Made by a program: the position numbers and the translations under genes. A DNA stretch of 40,943 nucleotides, taken from the NCBI GenBank assembly GCA_035524335.1, contig DATKPE010000045.1, positions 1 to 40,943 of the forward strand, in the 5' to 3' direction. Under the pieces are notes generated by a model. It was given only the letters and a program-made list of their open reading frames with translations, was not told the origin of the DNA and did not search any database. This document shows positions 24,377 through 32,358 of this stretch, in pieces (position 1 is the first letter of the stretch; each line of letters starts with the position of its first letter). The DNA is from DATKPE01 sp035524335 (lineage in GTDB: Bacteria > Bacteroidota > Ignavibacteria > UBA10030 > SZUA-254).

Positions 24377-25369
24377 TTACCGTTTTCTGCGCGGCCGGGA
24401 TCCCGTTCCGGCAGATTTTCCCTTCCCGGCGACGCTCTTTTTCTTCGCGCCAGCCTCCGGTGTTCTCTTTCCCTTTCCCAGAACCGACATCACGGCACTG
24501 CCGATCAGCGCCGGGCTTTCCACCACCACGATGCCGGCCCTTCGCATCGCTTTCTTTTTCTCAGCCGCCGTCCCTTTTCCCCCTGAAATGATGGCGCCGG
24601 CGTGTCCCATCCGCCGTCCGGGGGGCGCTGTGCTCCCGGCGATGAATCCGACCACCGGCTTCGTAAATTCCTTGGCGATGTATGCGGCCGCCTCCTCTTC
24701 CGCCGTTCCGCCGATCTCACCGATCATGATCACGACATCCGTCTTTTTGTCTTCGTTGAATAATTTCAGTGCGTCGATGAACTGCGTTCCGATGATCGGA
24801 TCCCCGCCGATGCCGATGCAGGTCGACTGCCCCAGACCGAGCTCGGTCACCTGCCATACCGCCTCATAGGTGAGCGTTCCGCTCCGCGATATGATCCCGA
24901 CCCTGCCCGGCCGGTGGATGAACCCGGGCATGATGCCGAGTTTGCATCCCCCGGGCGTGATGATCCCGGGACAGTTGGGCCCGATGAGACGCGAGCCGGT
25001 CCTGAGGAGGTATTCCTTCACCTTCACCATCTCGCGCACCGGGATCCCCTCCGTGATCGCAACGATGAGCGGGACGCCGGCTTCCGCCGCCTCCATGATT
25101 GCCTCCGCGGCGAACGCCGCAGGGACAAATATAATCGACGCGGTGGCCTTCTGCGCCTTTACCGCCTCAGCCACGGTATTGTAGACCGGGACCGGCTTTT
25201 TGAAGGGATATTCATCGTTTCCCTTATAACTCAAGCCGCCCTTCCCCGGCGTGACGCCCGCAACCACCTTCGTTCCGTAGGCGAGCATCTGTTGCGTGTG
25301 AAATGTTCCCTCGCCGCCGGTAATACCCTGCACCACGACGCGGGTCGATGAATCGACGAGAATACTCAT
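24377..25369 (-). CDS. sucD: Succinyl-CoA synthetase subunit alpha with basic C-terminal tail, 330 aa
   Basis: 'VVVQGITGGEGTFHTQQMLAYGTKVVAGVTPGKGG' is the CoA-binding start (CoA enters at the TG(x)GT loop). 'GPNCPGIITPGGCKLGIMPGFIHRPGRVGIISRSGTLTYEAVWQ' and 'GIGGDPIIGTQFIDALKLFNED' follow. The phosphorylated His lies in 'RRMGHAGAIISGGKG'. It converts succinyl-CoA and ADP/GDP to succinate and ATP/GTP in the citric acid cycle with SucC, which is not in this window. The fold should end near residue 292; the last 38 residues (GKGKRTPEAGAKKKSVAGKG onward) are Lys/Arg/Gly-rich and unusual. Confidence 0.93.
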   Translation of the reverse strand: MSILVDSSTRVVVQGITGGEGTFHTQQMLAYGTKVVAGVTPGKGGLSYKGNDEYPFKKPVPVYNTVAEAVKAQKATASIIFVPAAFAAEAIMEAAEAGVPLIVAITEGIPVREMVKVKEYLLRTGSRLIGPNCPGIITPGGCKLGIMPGFIHRPGRVGIISRSGTLTYEAVWQVTELGLGQSTCIGIGGDPIIGTQFIDALKLFNEDKKTDVVIMIGEIGGTAEEEAAAYIAKEFTKPVVGFIAGSTAPPGRRMGHAGAIISGGKGTAAEKKKAMRRAGIVVVESPALIGSAVMSVLGKGKRTPEAGAKKKSVAGKGKSAGTGSRPRRKR

Positions 25370-25587
25370 ATTGGTGTCTGAAAAATGATTGTGCTCAAGT
25401 TATTGATATGGCCGGTTCATGCAACGAGCCGGGTCGGAGTGAGCGGATACCGCATTGTTCTGACGCAGATAATATACTTTATTTTGCCGATGGAACCAAA
25501 ATTCCGACGCAGAAGGATGATACGGTGCCGCGGAGATTCGTTTCGCCGACGGAAGGCCGGAGACCGCCGATCCGTTCAACCACTATG

Positions 25588-26349
25588 TCAGGTCTGCGCG
25601 GAAACCGCCGTGGACCGTCCCCGGTCCGGCATTGCCGACAGTGCCGCCTCGGCGCCGAAACTCCGGATCAGGGAGGCGAAAATTTTCATGCCGTCGGTGC
25701 AACCGAGGAGAGGATCCGATGCCCGCTCCGGATGCGGCATCATGCCCATGACGGTCCCGCTTTCGTTCATGATGCCGGCGATATTGGACATCGATCCGTT
25801 CGGGTTCGCCTCCGGGGAGCGGTTTCCGGACGTATCGCAGTACCGGAACAGCACCTGTCCGTTTCCCTCCAGCCTTCGGAGCGTATCCTCATCCGCACGG
25901 TAATTCCCCTCGCCGTGGGCGACCGGAATGGTAAGGATCTCTCCCTCCCGGCAGTCGCCGGTGAAACGCGTACCGGCCCGTTCCACCCGGAGCCGCACGT
26001 CGGCGCAGACGAAGGTGAGACAATCGTTGCGCATCAGGGCGCCCGGCAGGAGGCCGGCTTCACAGAGGATCTGAAATCCGTTGCAGATGCCGACGACAAC
26101 GCCGCCGCGCCGGGCAAACGAAACAACTTCCTTCATGATGGGGGAAAAACGCGCGATCGCGCCGCACCGCAGATAATCGCCGTAGGAGAATCCGCCCGGG
26201 AGAATGATCACGTCCGACGATTGGAGCGAGGAGTCCTTGTGCCACAGAAACACCGTATCCTGTCCGCAGAGATGTTTAAGGACGTGGTAGGCGTCATGAT
26301 CACAGTTGGAGCCCGGAAAAACGACGACCCCGAATTTCGGTCCCGTCAC
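25588..26349 (-). CDS. purQ: Phosphoribosylformylglycinamidine synthase, glutaminase subunit, 253 aa
   Basis: Class I glutamine amidotransferase of purine synthesis. 'KFGVVVFPGSNCDHDAY' opens it, 'ILPGGFSYGDYLRCGAIARFSP' follows, and the nucleophile Cys is in 'GVVVGICNGFQILCEAGLLPGAL'. His and Glu complete the triad in 'MMPHPERASDPLLG'. It gives ammonia to PurL. The GTG start at 26349 overlaps the purS stop by 4 bases (GTGA), so translation is coupled; a longer frame upstream lies inside purS. The C-terminus runs about 20 residues beyond the usual end. PurL is not in the window. Confidence 0.94.
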   Translation of the reverse strand: MTGPKFGVVVFPGSNCDHDAYHVLKHLCGQDTVFLWHKDSSLQSSDVIILPGGFSYGDYLRCGAIARFSPIMKEVVSFARRGGVVVGICNGFQILCEAGLLPGALMRNDCLTFVCADVRLRVERAGTRFTGDCREGEILTIPVAHGEGNYRADEDTLRRLEGNGQVLFRYCDTSGNRSPEANPNGSMSNIAGIMNESGTVMGMMPHPERASDPLLGCTDGMKIFASLIRSFGAEAALSAMPDRGRSTAVSAQT

Positions 26350-26606
26350 GCCCCCTCCGCCTCGCGTGCGATGGTGCAGGTGAAATCCTCCATCACGGGG
26401 TTGGCAAGAAGCTTTCTGCACGCCTCTTCGGCGATCGTTTTTGCCTCCTGTTCGGTCCGGCAGTTGATCCGGAGCTCGATCAGTTTCCCGATGCGGACCT
26501 CTTCGACGGCATGCAGTCCGAGATTGCCGAGGGCATGATGCACTGCCTTCCCCTGGGGATCGAGGATGGAAGAACGGAGGGTGATATTGATGCTGGCCCG
26601 AAACAT
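26346..26606 (-). CDS. purS: Phosphoribosylformylglycinamidine synthase subunit PurS, 86 aa
   Basis: Small subunit that helps assemble PurL-PurQ. 'INITLRSSILDPQGKAVHHALGNLG' is the PurS signature, and 'VEEVRIGKLIELRI' and 'EEACRKLLANPVMEDFTCTI' complete the small alpha/beta fold. The start MFRASINIT at 26606 gives the usual length; the upstream extension of the frame lies within pssA. Next to purQ with a 4-base overlap. Ribosome site weak, with tight spacing after pssA (10 bp). Confidence 0.9.
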   Translation of the reverse strand: MFRASINITLRSSILDPQGKAVHHALGNLGLHAVEEVRIGKLIELRINCRTEQEAKTIAEEACRKLLANPVMEDFTCTIAREAEGA

Positions 26607-26616
26607 ACCCGGACGA

Positions 26617-27393
26617 TCACACATCCAGGCTCGAGATTTCCGCTTCCTTTTCGCTCTCGACCTTGGACGGGGGATGGAGGAGCTGGCCGATGAACCGGGC
26701 AAAATAGCGGAGAGGACCGGTCGCGGTATAGAAGACGAAAAAGGGAAAGATCGCCGTGCCGTGCGATACCACGATCCAGGTGAGGCCGGCGATGCCGACC
26801 GCAAACCGGAGCGGATGCTGTTTGATGCCGCGCCGGGTGAACTGGGGGAATGTGTCGTACCTGATCGCGCTGACCATCAGGAGCGAGAGAAGAACGATGA
26901 CCGCCATGAGGAGCACCGCCTCGAGGTCGCCAAACCCCGCCGATCCGGTGCGATAGGCCGAGACATATCCGGCCAGCAGGATCGCCGATGCGGGGATCGG
27001 AAGACCTTTGAAAAATTCCTTGTCGTAGCCGACGAGTTGTGCGTTGAAGCGTGCAAGCCGGATCGCCCCGAACACCATCGGCAGGGCGCTGATGAGCATG
27101 CCGGGACCTCCGAACGACTGAAGGCCCGCACGGTACACCAGAAAGGAGGGAGCGACGCCGAATGAAACGACATCGGAAAGGGAATCGAGTTCCACGCCGA
27201 AATCGCTCGAGGAACGGGTAATCCTCGCCATGACCCCGTCGAGAACGTCGAAGGTTGCGGCCAGCATGATGAACAGGGCCGCGAGGGAAAAATCGCCCTC
27301 CGCCGCATAGACAACAGACCGGAACCCGCAGAAAATGTTCAGAATCGTGAACAGGCTCGGGACCACCGCTCTTGTTATCTTCATTCCGCTCAT
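26617..27393 (-). CDS. pssA: CDP-diacylglycerol-serine O-phosphatidyltransferase, 258 aa
   Basis: The CDP-alcohol phosphatidyltransferase motif DG-x2-AR-x8-G-x3-D-x3-D is complete in 'DGVMARITRSSSDFGVELDS' followed by LSD. The protein has about seven hydrophobic segments, consistent with an inner-membrane enzyme, and 'GLPIPASAILLAG' is a further family hallmark. It makes phosphatidylserine from CDP-diacylglycerol and serine, the substrate of the psd product encoded just upstream. Start at ATG 27393 (MSGMKITRAV); ATG 27384 is equally possible with a GGA just before it. Longer readings upstream lie in psd. Confidence 0.93.
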   Translation of the reverse strand: MSGMKITRAVVPSLFTILNIFCGFRSVVYAAEGDFSLAALFIMLAATFDVLDGVMARITRSSSDFGVELDSLSDVVSFGVAPSFLVYRAGLQSFGGPGMLISALPMVFGAIRLARFNAQLVGYDKEFFKGLPIPASAILLAGYVSAYRTGSAGFGDLEAVLLMAVIVLLSLLMVSAIRYDTFPQFTRRGIKQHPLRFAVGIAGLTWIVVSHGTAIFPFFVFYTATGPLRYFARFIGQLLHPPSKVESEKEAEISSLDV

Positions 27394-27437
27394 GTATGGA
27401 CGTGGAACATACGAATTAACCGTACAAGGTACGGAAA

Positions 27438-28088
27438 TCAGAGGTAGCGTGCAAGAACGGATTCGCCGGCACGGACCCGATCGTGGAGCCCGACCCGCAC
27501 GTCGATCTTTCCGGGAATATAGACATCGACCCGCGAACCGAACTTTATCATTCCGAAGCGTTCCCCTGCCCGGACCTCCTGCCCCGGCTTCAGCTCTGCG
27601 ACGATACGGCGCGCCACCGCCCCCGCAATCTGGACAAAAAACACCCTGCTTCCGTCGGGCCGTTCCACCCCGATGCACATCCGTTCGTTCAGCTCCGACG
27701 ACTTGTCCTGGAACGCCGCGACGAACCTCCCCGGAACATGGCGGCAGAGACGGACGACCCCGTCGACCGGCATGCGATTCACATGCACGTCGAGCGGCGA
27801 CATGAAAATGCTGATCTGCACCGCTTCCCCGCCGATGAATTCACGCTCTTCGGTTCTGCGGACGACCACAATCCGACCGTCCGCAGGCGAAATCACCCCA
27901 TTCTCCTCCGGCGGAACAGTTCTTTCGGGGTCGCGGAAGAAATTGAGCACCAGCCCCGCCAGGATCAGGCCGAGAACGGTGACGGCGCAGGTCAGGGCCG
28001 GCCAGGGGGAGAAGAAAAATACCGCAGAGAGAACGGCGAGGAGAAGCGCGAGAGAACCAAGGAGAACGTCGGTTCCGTATCGGGTCAT
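27438..28088 (-). CDS. psd: Phosphatidylserine decarboxylase proenzyme, short type, 216 aa
   Basis: Two N-terminal membrane segments (about 8-27 and 30-50) precede 'FFRDPERTVPPEENGVISPADGRI'. 'ISIFMSPLDVHVNRMPVDGVV' carries a catalytic His. The self-cleavage and pyruvoyl site is in 'GMIKFGSRVDVYIP' at Gly-Ser near residue 188, so the alpha chain is a short C-terminal piece. It makes phosphatidylethanolamine. The short type with N-terminal membrane segments is standard in many Bacteroidota. It lies 10 bp after the PurC-like gene and 44 bp before pssA. Confidence 0.93.
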   Translation of the reverse strand: MTRYGTDVLLGSLALLLAVLSAVFFFSPWPALTCAVTVLGLILAGLVLNFFRDPERTVPPEENGVISPADGRIVVVRRTEEREFIGGEAVQISIFMSPLDVHVNRMPVDGVVRLCRHVPGRFVAAFQDKSSELNERMCIGVERPDGSRVFFVQIAGAVARRIVAELKPGQEVRAGERFGMIKFGSRVDVYIPGKIDVRVGLHDRVRAGESVLARYL

Positions 28089-28098
28089 GGAGCGCCGG

Positions 28099-28800
28099 TC
28101 AGGTTTTCATCAGAAGGCGGTCGCACAGAGCGGCCGGCGCCAATTCCGGCGCCGCGCCCCCCTTCGGATCGGCTTCGGCAAAGCGGCAGTTCACGGAGGA
28201 AACTTCGTCGGTGACGAAAATCTGACCGTTGTTCCGGCCGAAGCTGAATTCGCCGCTGAGAAAGGCAAGTTTTCTCCGTTCGGCGAGGGCGCGGAGGACG
28301 GCGTTCGTTTTCGAGGCGATCCGGTTCAGCTGTTTGAATTCTTCCGGAGAGACAACGCCGAGCGCGGAAAGAATATATTCGTTGACGGCGGTCTTCACGC
28401 CGCCGGGCCGGTGGACGTAGTGTTCGATGACCGGAAATTCGAACAGCCCGGCATCGGAAAGACCATACAGATCGGCGAGACGGCGGTGGCCGGCGTTCCA
28501 GAGGCAGACGGAGACGGGTATCCGGTCCGTTTTCCTCACAAGCATCTCCGCCGGGGAAAGCTTCTCGACGTAATGTGTGGGGATGTGAAAGCCGTTCAGG
28601 TATTCGAAGAGATAGGAGGAAATTTCATTCCGGAGGGCGCCTTCCGGATCCTGGACGCCGGCGGAGAAATCGAGGACGAGATAGTCCGGCGAATCGCCCC
28701 GGAAGATTTTCTTTCCCCCTTCATCGCGCAGGAGTTCGCGCTCGCCCGCATTCGCGGCGGCGGCCTTCCGTCTGGTGGGTGAAGATGCTGACGATTTCAT
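28099..28800 (-). CDS. Divergent SAICAR synthetase (PurC)-like protein, 233 aa
   Basis: The overall order of PurC elements is present: 'GGKKIFRGDSPDYLVLDF' (29-45), 'RNEISSYLFEYLNGFHIPTHYVEKLSPAEMLVRK' (57-90), 'IPVSV' (94-98), 'LFEFPVIEHYV', 'SPEEFKQLNRIASKTNAVLRALAER' (151-175), 'EFSFGRNNGQIFVTDEVSSVNCRF' (184-207). Several usual catalytic or ligand positions differ: EGKxK is EGG-KK, the R-N-V-AAGSLA stretch is WNAGHRRLADL, DFKLEFG is LSGEFSFG, and SPD is SSV. It heads the operon with purS and purQ, so it may still be the PurC of this organism with unusual residues, or a paralogue with another role. Start at ATG 28800; an upstream start 19 codons earlier is less likely. Confidence 0.65.
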   Translation of the reverse strand: MKSSASSPTRRKAAAANAGERELLRDEGGKKIFRGDSPDYLVLDFSAGVQDPEGALRNEISSYLFEYLNGFHIPTHYVEKLSPAEMLVRKTDRIPVSVCLWNAGHRRLADLYGLSDAGLFEFPVIEHYVHRPGGVKTAVNEYILSALGVVSPEEFKQLNRIASKTNAVLRALAERRKLAFLSGEFSFGRNNGQIFVTDEVSSVNCRFAEADPKGGAAPELAPAALCDRLLMKT

Positions 28801-28916
28801 GCGCTCGGGAATTCTTCCGTTATCACGGATTGTAGCGAAAATCCCTCCGAATGTCAATACATCCTGACATCAGGACATTCCGAATTCCTGCGGGATATCC
28901 GCCGCGTTCGGTCCTC

Positions 28917-29612
28917 TCAGGCGCCGGCGGTCTGCTGTTGGGAAGGAGGTTCTTTTTCCTCGGCGTGGTGTTTGACGACGCGGGCCTGGAGGATGAAGAT
29001 CACCTCTTCGGCGATGTTCGTGGCAAGATCCGCGATCCGCTCCAGGTTGCGGCTGACCCTGATGATGTCGATGCCGCAGTCGATCGAGGTCCGGTCGGAT
29101 TTCATCCTGGCCACCATTTCCTGAACAAGCCGCACGTTCATCTGGTCGATGATGTCGTCCTTCTTCAGGACCGACATGCTCATGGCGGGATCCTGGTGGA
29201 TGAAGCCGTCGATCGCCTCGCGGAGCATCGACTCGGCGATCCGGGCCATCTGGGGGAGTTCCAGGAGCGACATCTCCTCGCCGCGGCTCGCAAACGTCAG
29301 AGCCGACTGTGCGATATTGACGGCATGGTCGCCGATCCGTTCCAGATCGTTGTTGATTTTCTGGGTGGCCAGAATGAGCCGGAGATCGCTTGCCACCGGC
29401 TGCTGGAGCGCGAGGAGGTCGACGATCGCGTTGTCGATCTCCATTTCCATCGAATTGATCCGTTCGTCGTTCTCCACCACCGCGGCGGCGCGTTCCCTGT
29501 CCACCGCCAGGAACGACTCGTTGGCTTCCCGGACGACCTCCTCGGTGAGGCTGGCCATCTTGATGAGGGTTGTTTTCAGGCTGTCGAGCTCTTTTTCAAA
29601 ATGCCGTTTCAT
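28917..29612 (-). CDS. phoU: Phosphate signalling protein PhoU, 231 aa
   Basis: Two PhoU three-helix bundles: first about 5-110 with 'LDSLKTTLIKMASLTEEVVREA' and 'DNAIVDLLALQQPVASDLRLILATQKINNDLERIGDHAVNIAQSA', second about 115-215 with 'RIAESMLREAIDGFIHQD' and 'RVSRNLERIADLATNIAEEVIF'. The two 'ERIxDxAxNIA' metal-binding motifs are intact. PhoU holds the Pst transporter and the PhoR kinase in the off state when phosphate is plentiful. Last gene of the pst operon, 43 bp after pstB. Start at ATG 29612 (MKRHFEKEL). Confidence 0.95.
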   Translation of the reverse strand: MKRHFEKELDSLKTTLIKMASLTEEVVREANESFLAVDRERAAAVVENDERINSMEMEIDNAIVDLLALQQPVASDLRLILATQKINNDLERIGDHAVNIAQSALTFASRGEEMSLLELPQMARIAESMLREAIDGFIHQDPAMSMSVLKKDDIIDQMNVRLVQEMVARMKSDRTSIDCGIDIIRVSRNLERIADLATNIAEEVIFILQARVVKHHAEEKEPPSQQQTAGA

Positions 29613-29655
29613 GTGTCGGTAGAATGATCGTGATCGGGACGGGAGCCGGCGGCGG

Positions 29656-30495
29656 TCAGCCGAAGCGGCCGGTGATATAATCCTCTGTTTTCTTGTGTTT
29701 TGGCGTCGTGAATATCCGCTTGGTGACATCGTATTCGATCAGTTCACCCATGTAGAAAAATGCGGTATAGTCGCTTACCCTCGCGGCCTGCTGCATGTTG
29801 TGGGTGACGATGACGACCGTGTATTTCTGCTTCAGATCGAAGATCAGCTCCTCGACCTTGGCGGTCGAGATCGGGTCGAGCGCGCTTGCCGGTTCGTCCA
29901 TCAGGATCACCTCGGGATCCACGGCGAGCGTACGGGCGATGCAGAGTCTCTGCTGTTGCCCTCCCGAGATGCTGACGCCGGATTTCGTCAGCGAGTCCTT
30001 GACTTCGTCCCAGAGCGCGGCCTGGCGGAGGCTCCGTTCCACCGTTTCATTCAGGGCCTTCCGGTCCCGGACGCCGTTCAGCCGGAGGCCGGCCGCCACA
30101 TTGTCGAAGATCGACATGGTGGGAAAGGGGTTCGGTTTCTGGAACACCATGCCGACCCGCCGGCGCAGGACGACAGGATCGTAATCAAATATGTCGATGC
30201 CGTCGAACAGGATGGATCCCTTCATGGTCCCCCCGGCAACCTCGTGCATCCTGTTGAGACAGCGGAGAAATGTCGATTTCCCACAGCCGGACGGTCCGAT
30301 GATGGCGGTAACCTGGTGTGCGGGAATCTGCGTCGAGATCCCCTTCAGTGCCCGGGTCTTTCCGAAAAACGCGTCGACGTCCCGCGCCGCGATGACGACC
30401 GCCGCCTCGGGGACCGGCGGCGATATCTGATGGTCGTGCTCCTGTGGAGGATTCATGGTCTCTACTTGTGGTTCGAGAAAATCAACGCTCGCCAT
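29656..30495 (-). CDS. pstB: Phosphate ABC transporter ATP-binding protein, 279 aa
   Basis: ABC ATPase of the phosphate importer. Walker A GPSGCGKST, signature SGGQQQRL, Walker B VILMDEP, and the switch His in 'VIVTHNMQQAARVSD' are all present. 'FLRCLNRMHE' and 'GMVFQKPNPFPTMSIFDNV' are PstB-specific. Start at ATG 30495, with GGAG five bases upstream, overlaps the end of pstA by 14 bases; ATG 30456 would avoid the overlap and fits the domain equally, and the true start is uncertain. Confidence 0.95.
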   Translation of the reverse strand: MASVDFLEPQVETMNPPQEHDHQISPPVPEAAVVIAARDVDAFFGKTRALKGISTQIPAHQVTAIIGPSGCGKSTFLRCLNRMHEVAGGTMKGSILFDGIDIFDYDPVVLRRRVGMVFQKPNPFPTMSIFDNVAAGLRLNGVRDRKALNETVERSLRQAALWDEVKDSLTKSGVSISGGQQQRLCIARTLAVDPEVILMDEPASALDPISTAKVEELIFDLKQKYTVVIVTHNMQQAARVSDYTAFFYMGELIEYDVTKRIFTTPKHKKTEDYITGRFG

Positions 30496-31339
30496 AGCGG
30501 CTCCGGGTGACATACCTGAACAGCAAGCTAAGGAGAAATATCAGCAGGATCAAGACAAACGCCGCGGCCCATGCCTGCCGGTTCCAGTCCTCAAAGGGCG
30601 CCTTGGCATAATCGAAAACGAAAACGGGAAGCGAGGCGATCGGCTGGAAAATGGAGGTCGACCAGAACCTGTTCCCGAGGGCTGTGAACAGAAGCGGGGC
30701 CGTCTCCCCGGCGGCCCGCGCAAGAGCAAGAAGAATGCCGGTGGTAATTCCGGTCAGCGCGCTCGGCAGAACGATGCGCAGAGTCGCCTTCCATCTCTGC
30801 ACGCCGAGCGCCAGCGCCGCTTCGCGGTAGGATACCGGCACCAGCCGAAGCATCTCTTCGGTCGTCCGCGTGACCACCGGGATCATCAGGAGGCCGAGCG
30901 CAACTCCGCCCGCCAGCGCCGAAAAATGCTTCATCGGAAGAACGACGAGAATGTACGCCACCACGCCGATGACGATCGACGGAACACCGCTCAGAACGTC
31001 GGTGAGAAAACGGACGGCGCTTCCGAACGGATTATCGCCGTACTCCGCCAGGTAGATCCCGGCCATGATGCCGACCGGGAGCCCAATGAGCCCGCCGATG
31101 CCGAGGAGAATGCCGGAGCCGGCAATGGCGTTGGCCATCCCTCCCCCGCTTTCGCCCACCGGTTTGGGCATCCGGATGAAAAAATCGAGATTGAGCGTTC
31201 CAATCCCCTTCGAAAGCGTATAGTAGCTGATCATGATCAGCGGTACGATCGCAGCGGCCGCACTCAGAAAGCAGAGGCCGAGCATGAAAAAATTCTTTCC
31301 CTTGCGCCATCGCGCATGGACGGCAGGATTCAGCATCAT
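30482..31339 (-). CDS. pstA: Phosphate ABC transporter permease PstA, 285 aa
   Basis: Inner-membrane permease with six hydrophobic segments, the first at about 18-40. The typical loop is 'EMLRLVPVSYREAALALGVQRWKATLRIVLPSALTGITTGILLALARAAGETAPLL', containing the EAA-type coupling motif that contacts PstB. Its ATG overlaps the pstC stop (ATGA, 4 bases). Forms the channel with PstC. Confidence 0.94.
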   Translation of the reverse strand: MMLNPAVHARWRKGKNFFMLGLCFLSAAAAIVPLIMISYYTLSKGIGTLNLDFFIRMPKPVGESGGGMANAIAGSGILLGIGGLIGLPVGIMAGIYLAEYGDNPFGSAVRFLTDVLSGVPSIVIGVVAYILVVLPMKHFSALAGGVALGLLMIPVVTRTTEEMLRLVPVSYREAALALGVQRWKATLRIVLPSALTGITTGILLALARAAGETAPLLFTALGNRFWSTSIFQPIASLPVFVFDYAKAPFEDWNRQAWAAAFVLILLIFLLSLLFRYVTRSRYGER

Positions 31340-32352
31340 GACGAGGCAAACCTCCTCGTGACCCCCCAGACGATCAGCCGGGCGGCGCCGTTCAGAACAA
31401 CCGTCACCGCAAACAGGATCAGCGCGATTTCGATGAGGGAGCTGATGTACATATCCGAGGTCGCCTCGGTGAATTCGTTGGCGATCACGCTCGCCATGGA
31501 ATAGGCGGGATCGAATATGGAATGCGGTATTTCCGGCCGGTTGCCGATCACCATCGTCACCGCCATCGTTTCGCCTATCGCCCGGCCCAGACCCAGGAGC
31601 GTCGCCCCGAAGATTCCCGATTTCGAGGCAGACAGGACGATCCGGGTGGTCTCCCAGGGAGTCGCGCCGAGCGCATATGCCGCCTCACGCTGTGCCCGCG
31701 GGATCGACCGGAGCACATCGCGCGATATCGATGTTATGATCGGTATGACCATGATCGCCAGGATCAGCGCCGCCGCCGCGAGTCCGAAGCCGAACGGAAC
31801 GCCGTGAAAGAACGGAACCGATCCGAATTTCCGGATGAGAAACGGCTCAACGCCGGTCCGCAGAAATGGCACCAGCACAAAGACGCCCCAGAGCCCATAG
31901 ACGATGCTCGGGATCGCCGCCAGGAGTTCGATCATGAACGAGAGCGGCCGTTCGAGCCAGCGGGGAGCGAGTTCGGCAAGGAAGATCGCGACGCCGATGC
32001 TGAGCGGAAGCGCGACGACAAGCGCCATCACCGAAGAGAGCAGTGTCCCGACGATGAAGGGGAGAGCGCCGTACTGCTCCTGCACCGGATCCCAGACCGT
32101 GCCGGTAAGAAAGCTCCAGCCGAATTTTTCGATCGAGAGGGACGAACCGCGGTACATCTCGTATGCCATGAGAAAGACAAACAGAAACACCACACCCGCG
32201 AACGCGAGCGTCAGGTATTTGAACACAGCGTCCCCCGGGTTCCGGCCCGGAGCGGCGGAACGGTGAAGAACGCCGACAGGCGGCGCGCTGGTGCCCTGCG
32301 CTCCGCCTGTTGACGGTCCGGTGGAGATGATGGATGTTTCCGTGCTCATCAA
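31336..32352 (-). CDS. pstC: Phosphate ABC transporter permease PstC, 338 aa
   Basis: After a 40-residue Ser/Thr/Pro-rich soluble N-terminus come six hydrophobic segments. 'SIGVAIFLAELAP', 'LLAAIPSIVYGLWGVFVLVPFLR', 'VLRSIPRAQREAAYALGATPWETTRIVLSASKSGIFGATLLGLGRAIGETMAV' and 'SVIANEFTEA' are PstC hallmarks, including the EAA loop. ATG 32352 and 32349 are tandem and either may be used. Stops 7 bp before the end of the pstS-pstC spacer; the gap to pstS is only 6 bp. Confidence 0.94.
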   Translation of the reverse strand: MMSTETSIISTGPSTGGAQGTSAPPVGVLHRSAAPGRNPGDAVFKYLTLAFAGVVFLFVFLMAYEMYRGSSLSIEKFGWSFLTGTVWDPVQEQYGALPFIVGTLLSSVMALVVALPLSIGVAIFLAELAPRWLERPLSFMIELLAAIPSIVYGLWGVFVLVPFLRTGVEPFLIRKFGSVPFFHGVPFGFGLAAAALILAIMVIPIITSISRDVLRSIPRAQREAAYALGATPWETTRIVLSASKSGIFGATLLGLGRAIGETMAVTMVIGNRPEIPHSIFDPAYSMASVIANEFTEATSDMYISSLIEIALILFAVTVVLNGAARLIVWGVTRRFASS

Positions 32353-32358
32353 ATCAAT

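Noticed and set aside
26349..26421. N-terminal extension of purQ (24 codons)
   Set aside because: It lies within purS in another frame; the GTG at 26349 gives the normal start and a coupled overlap.
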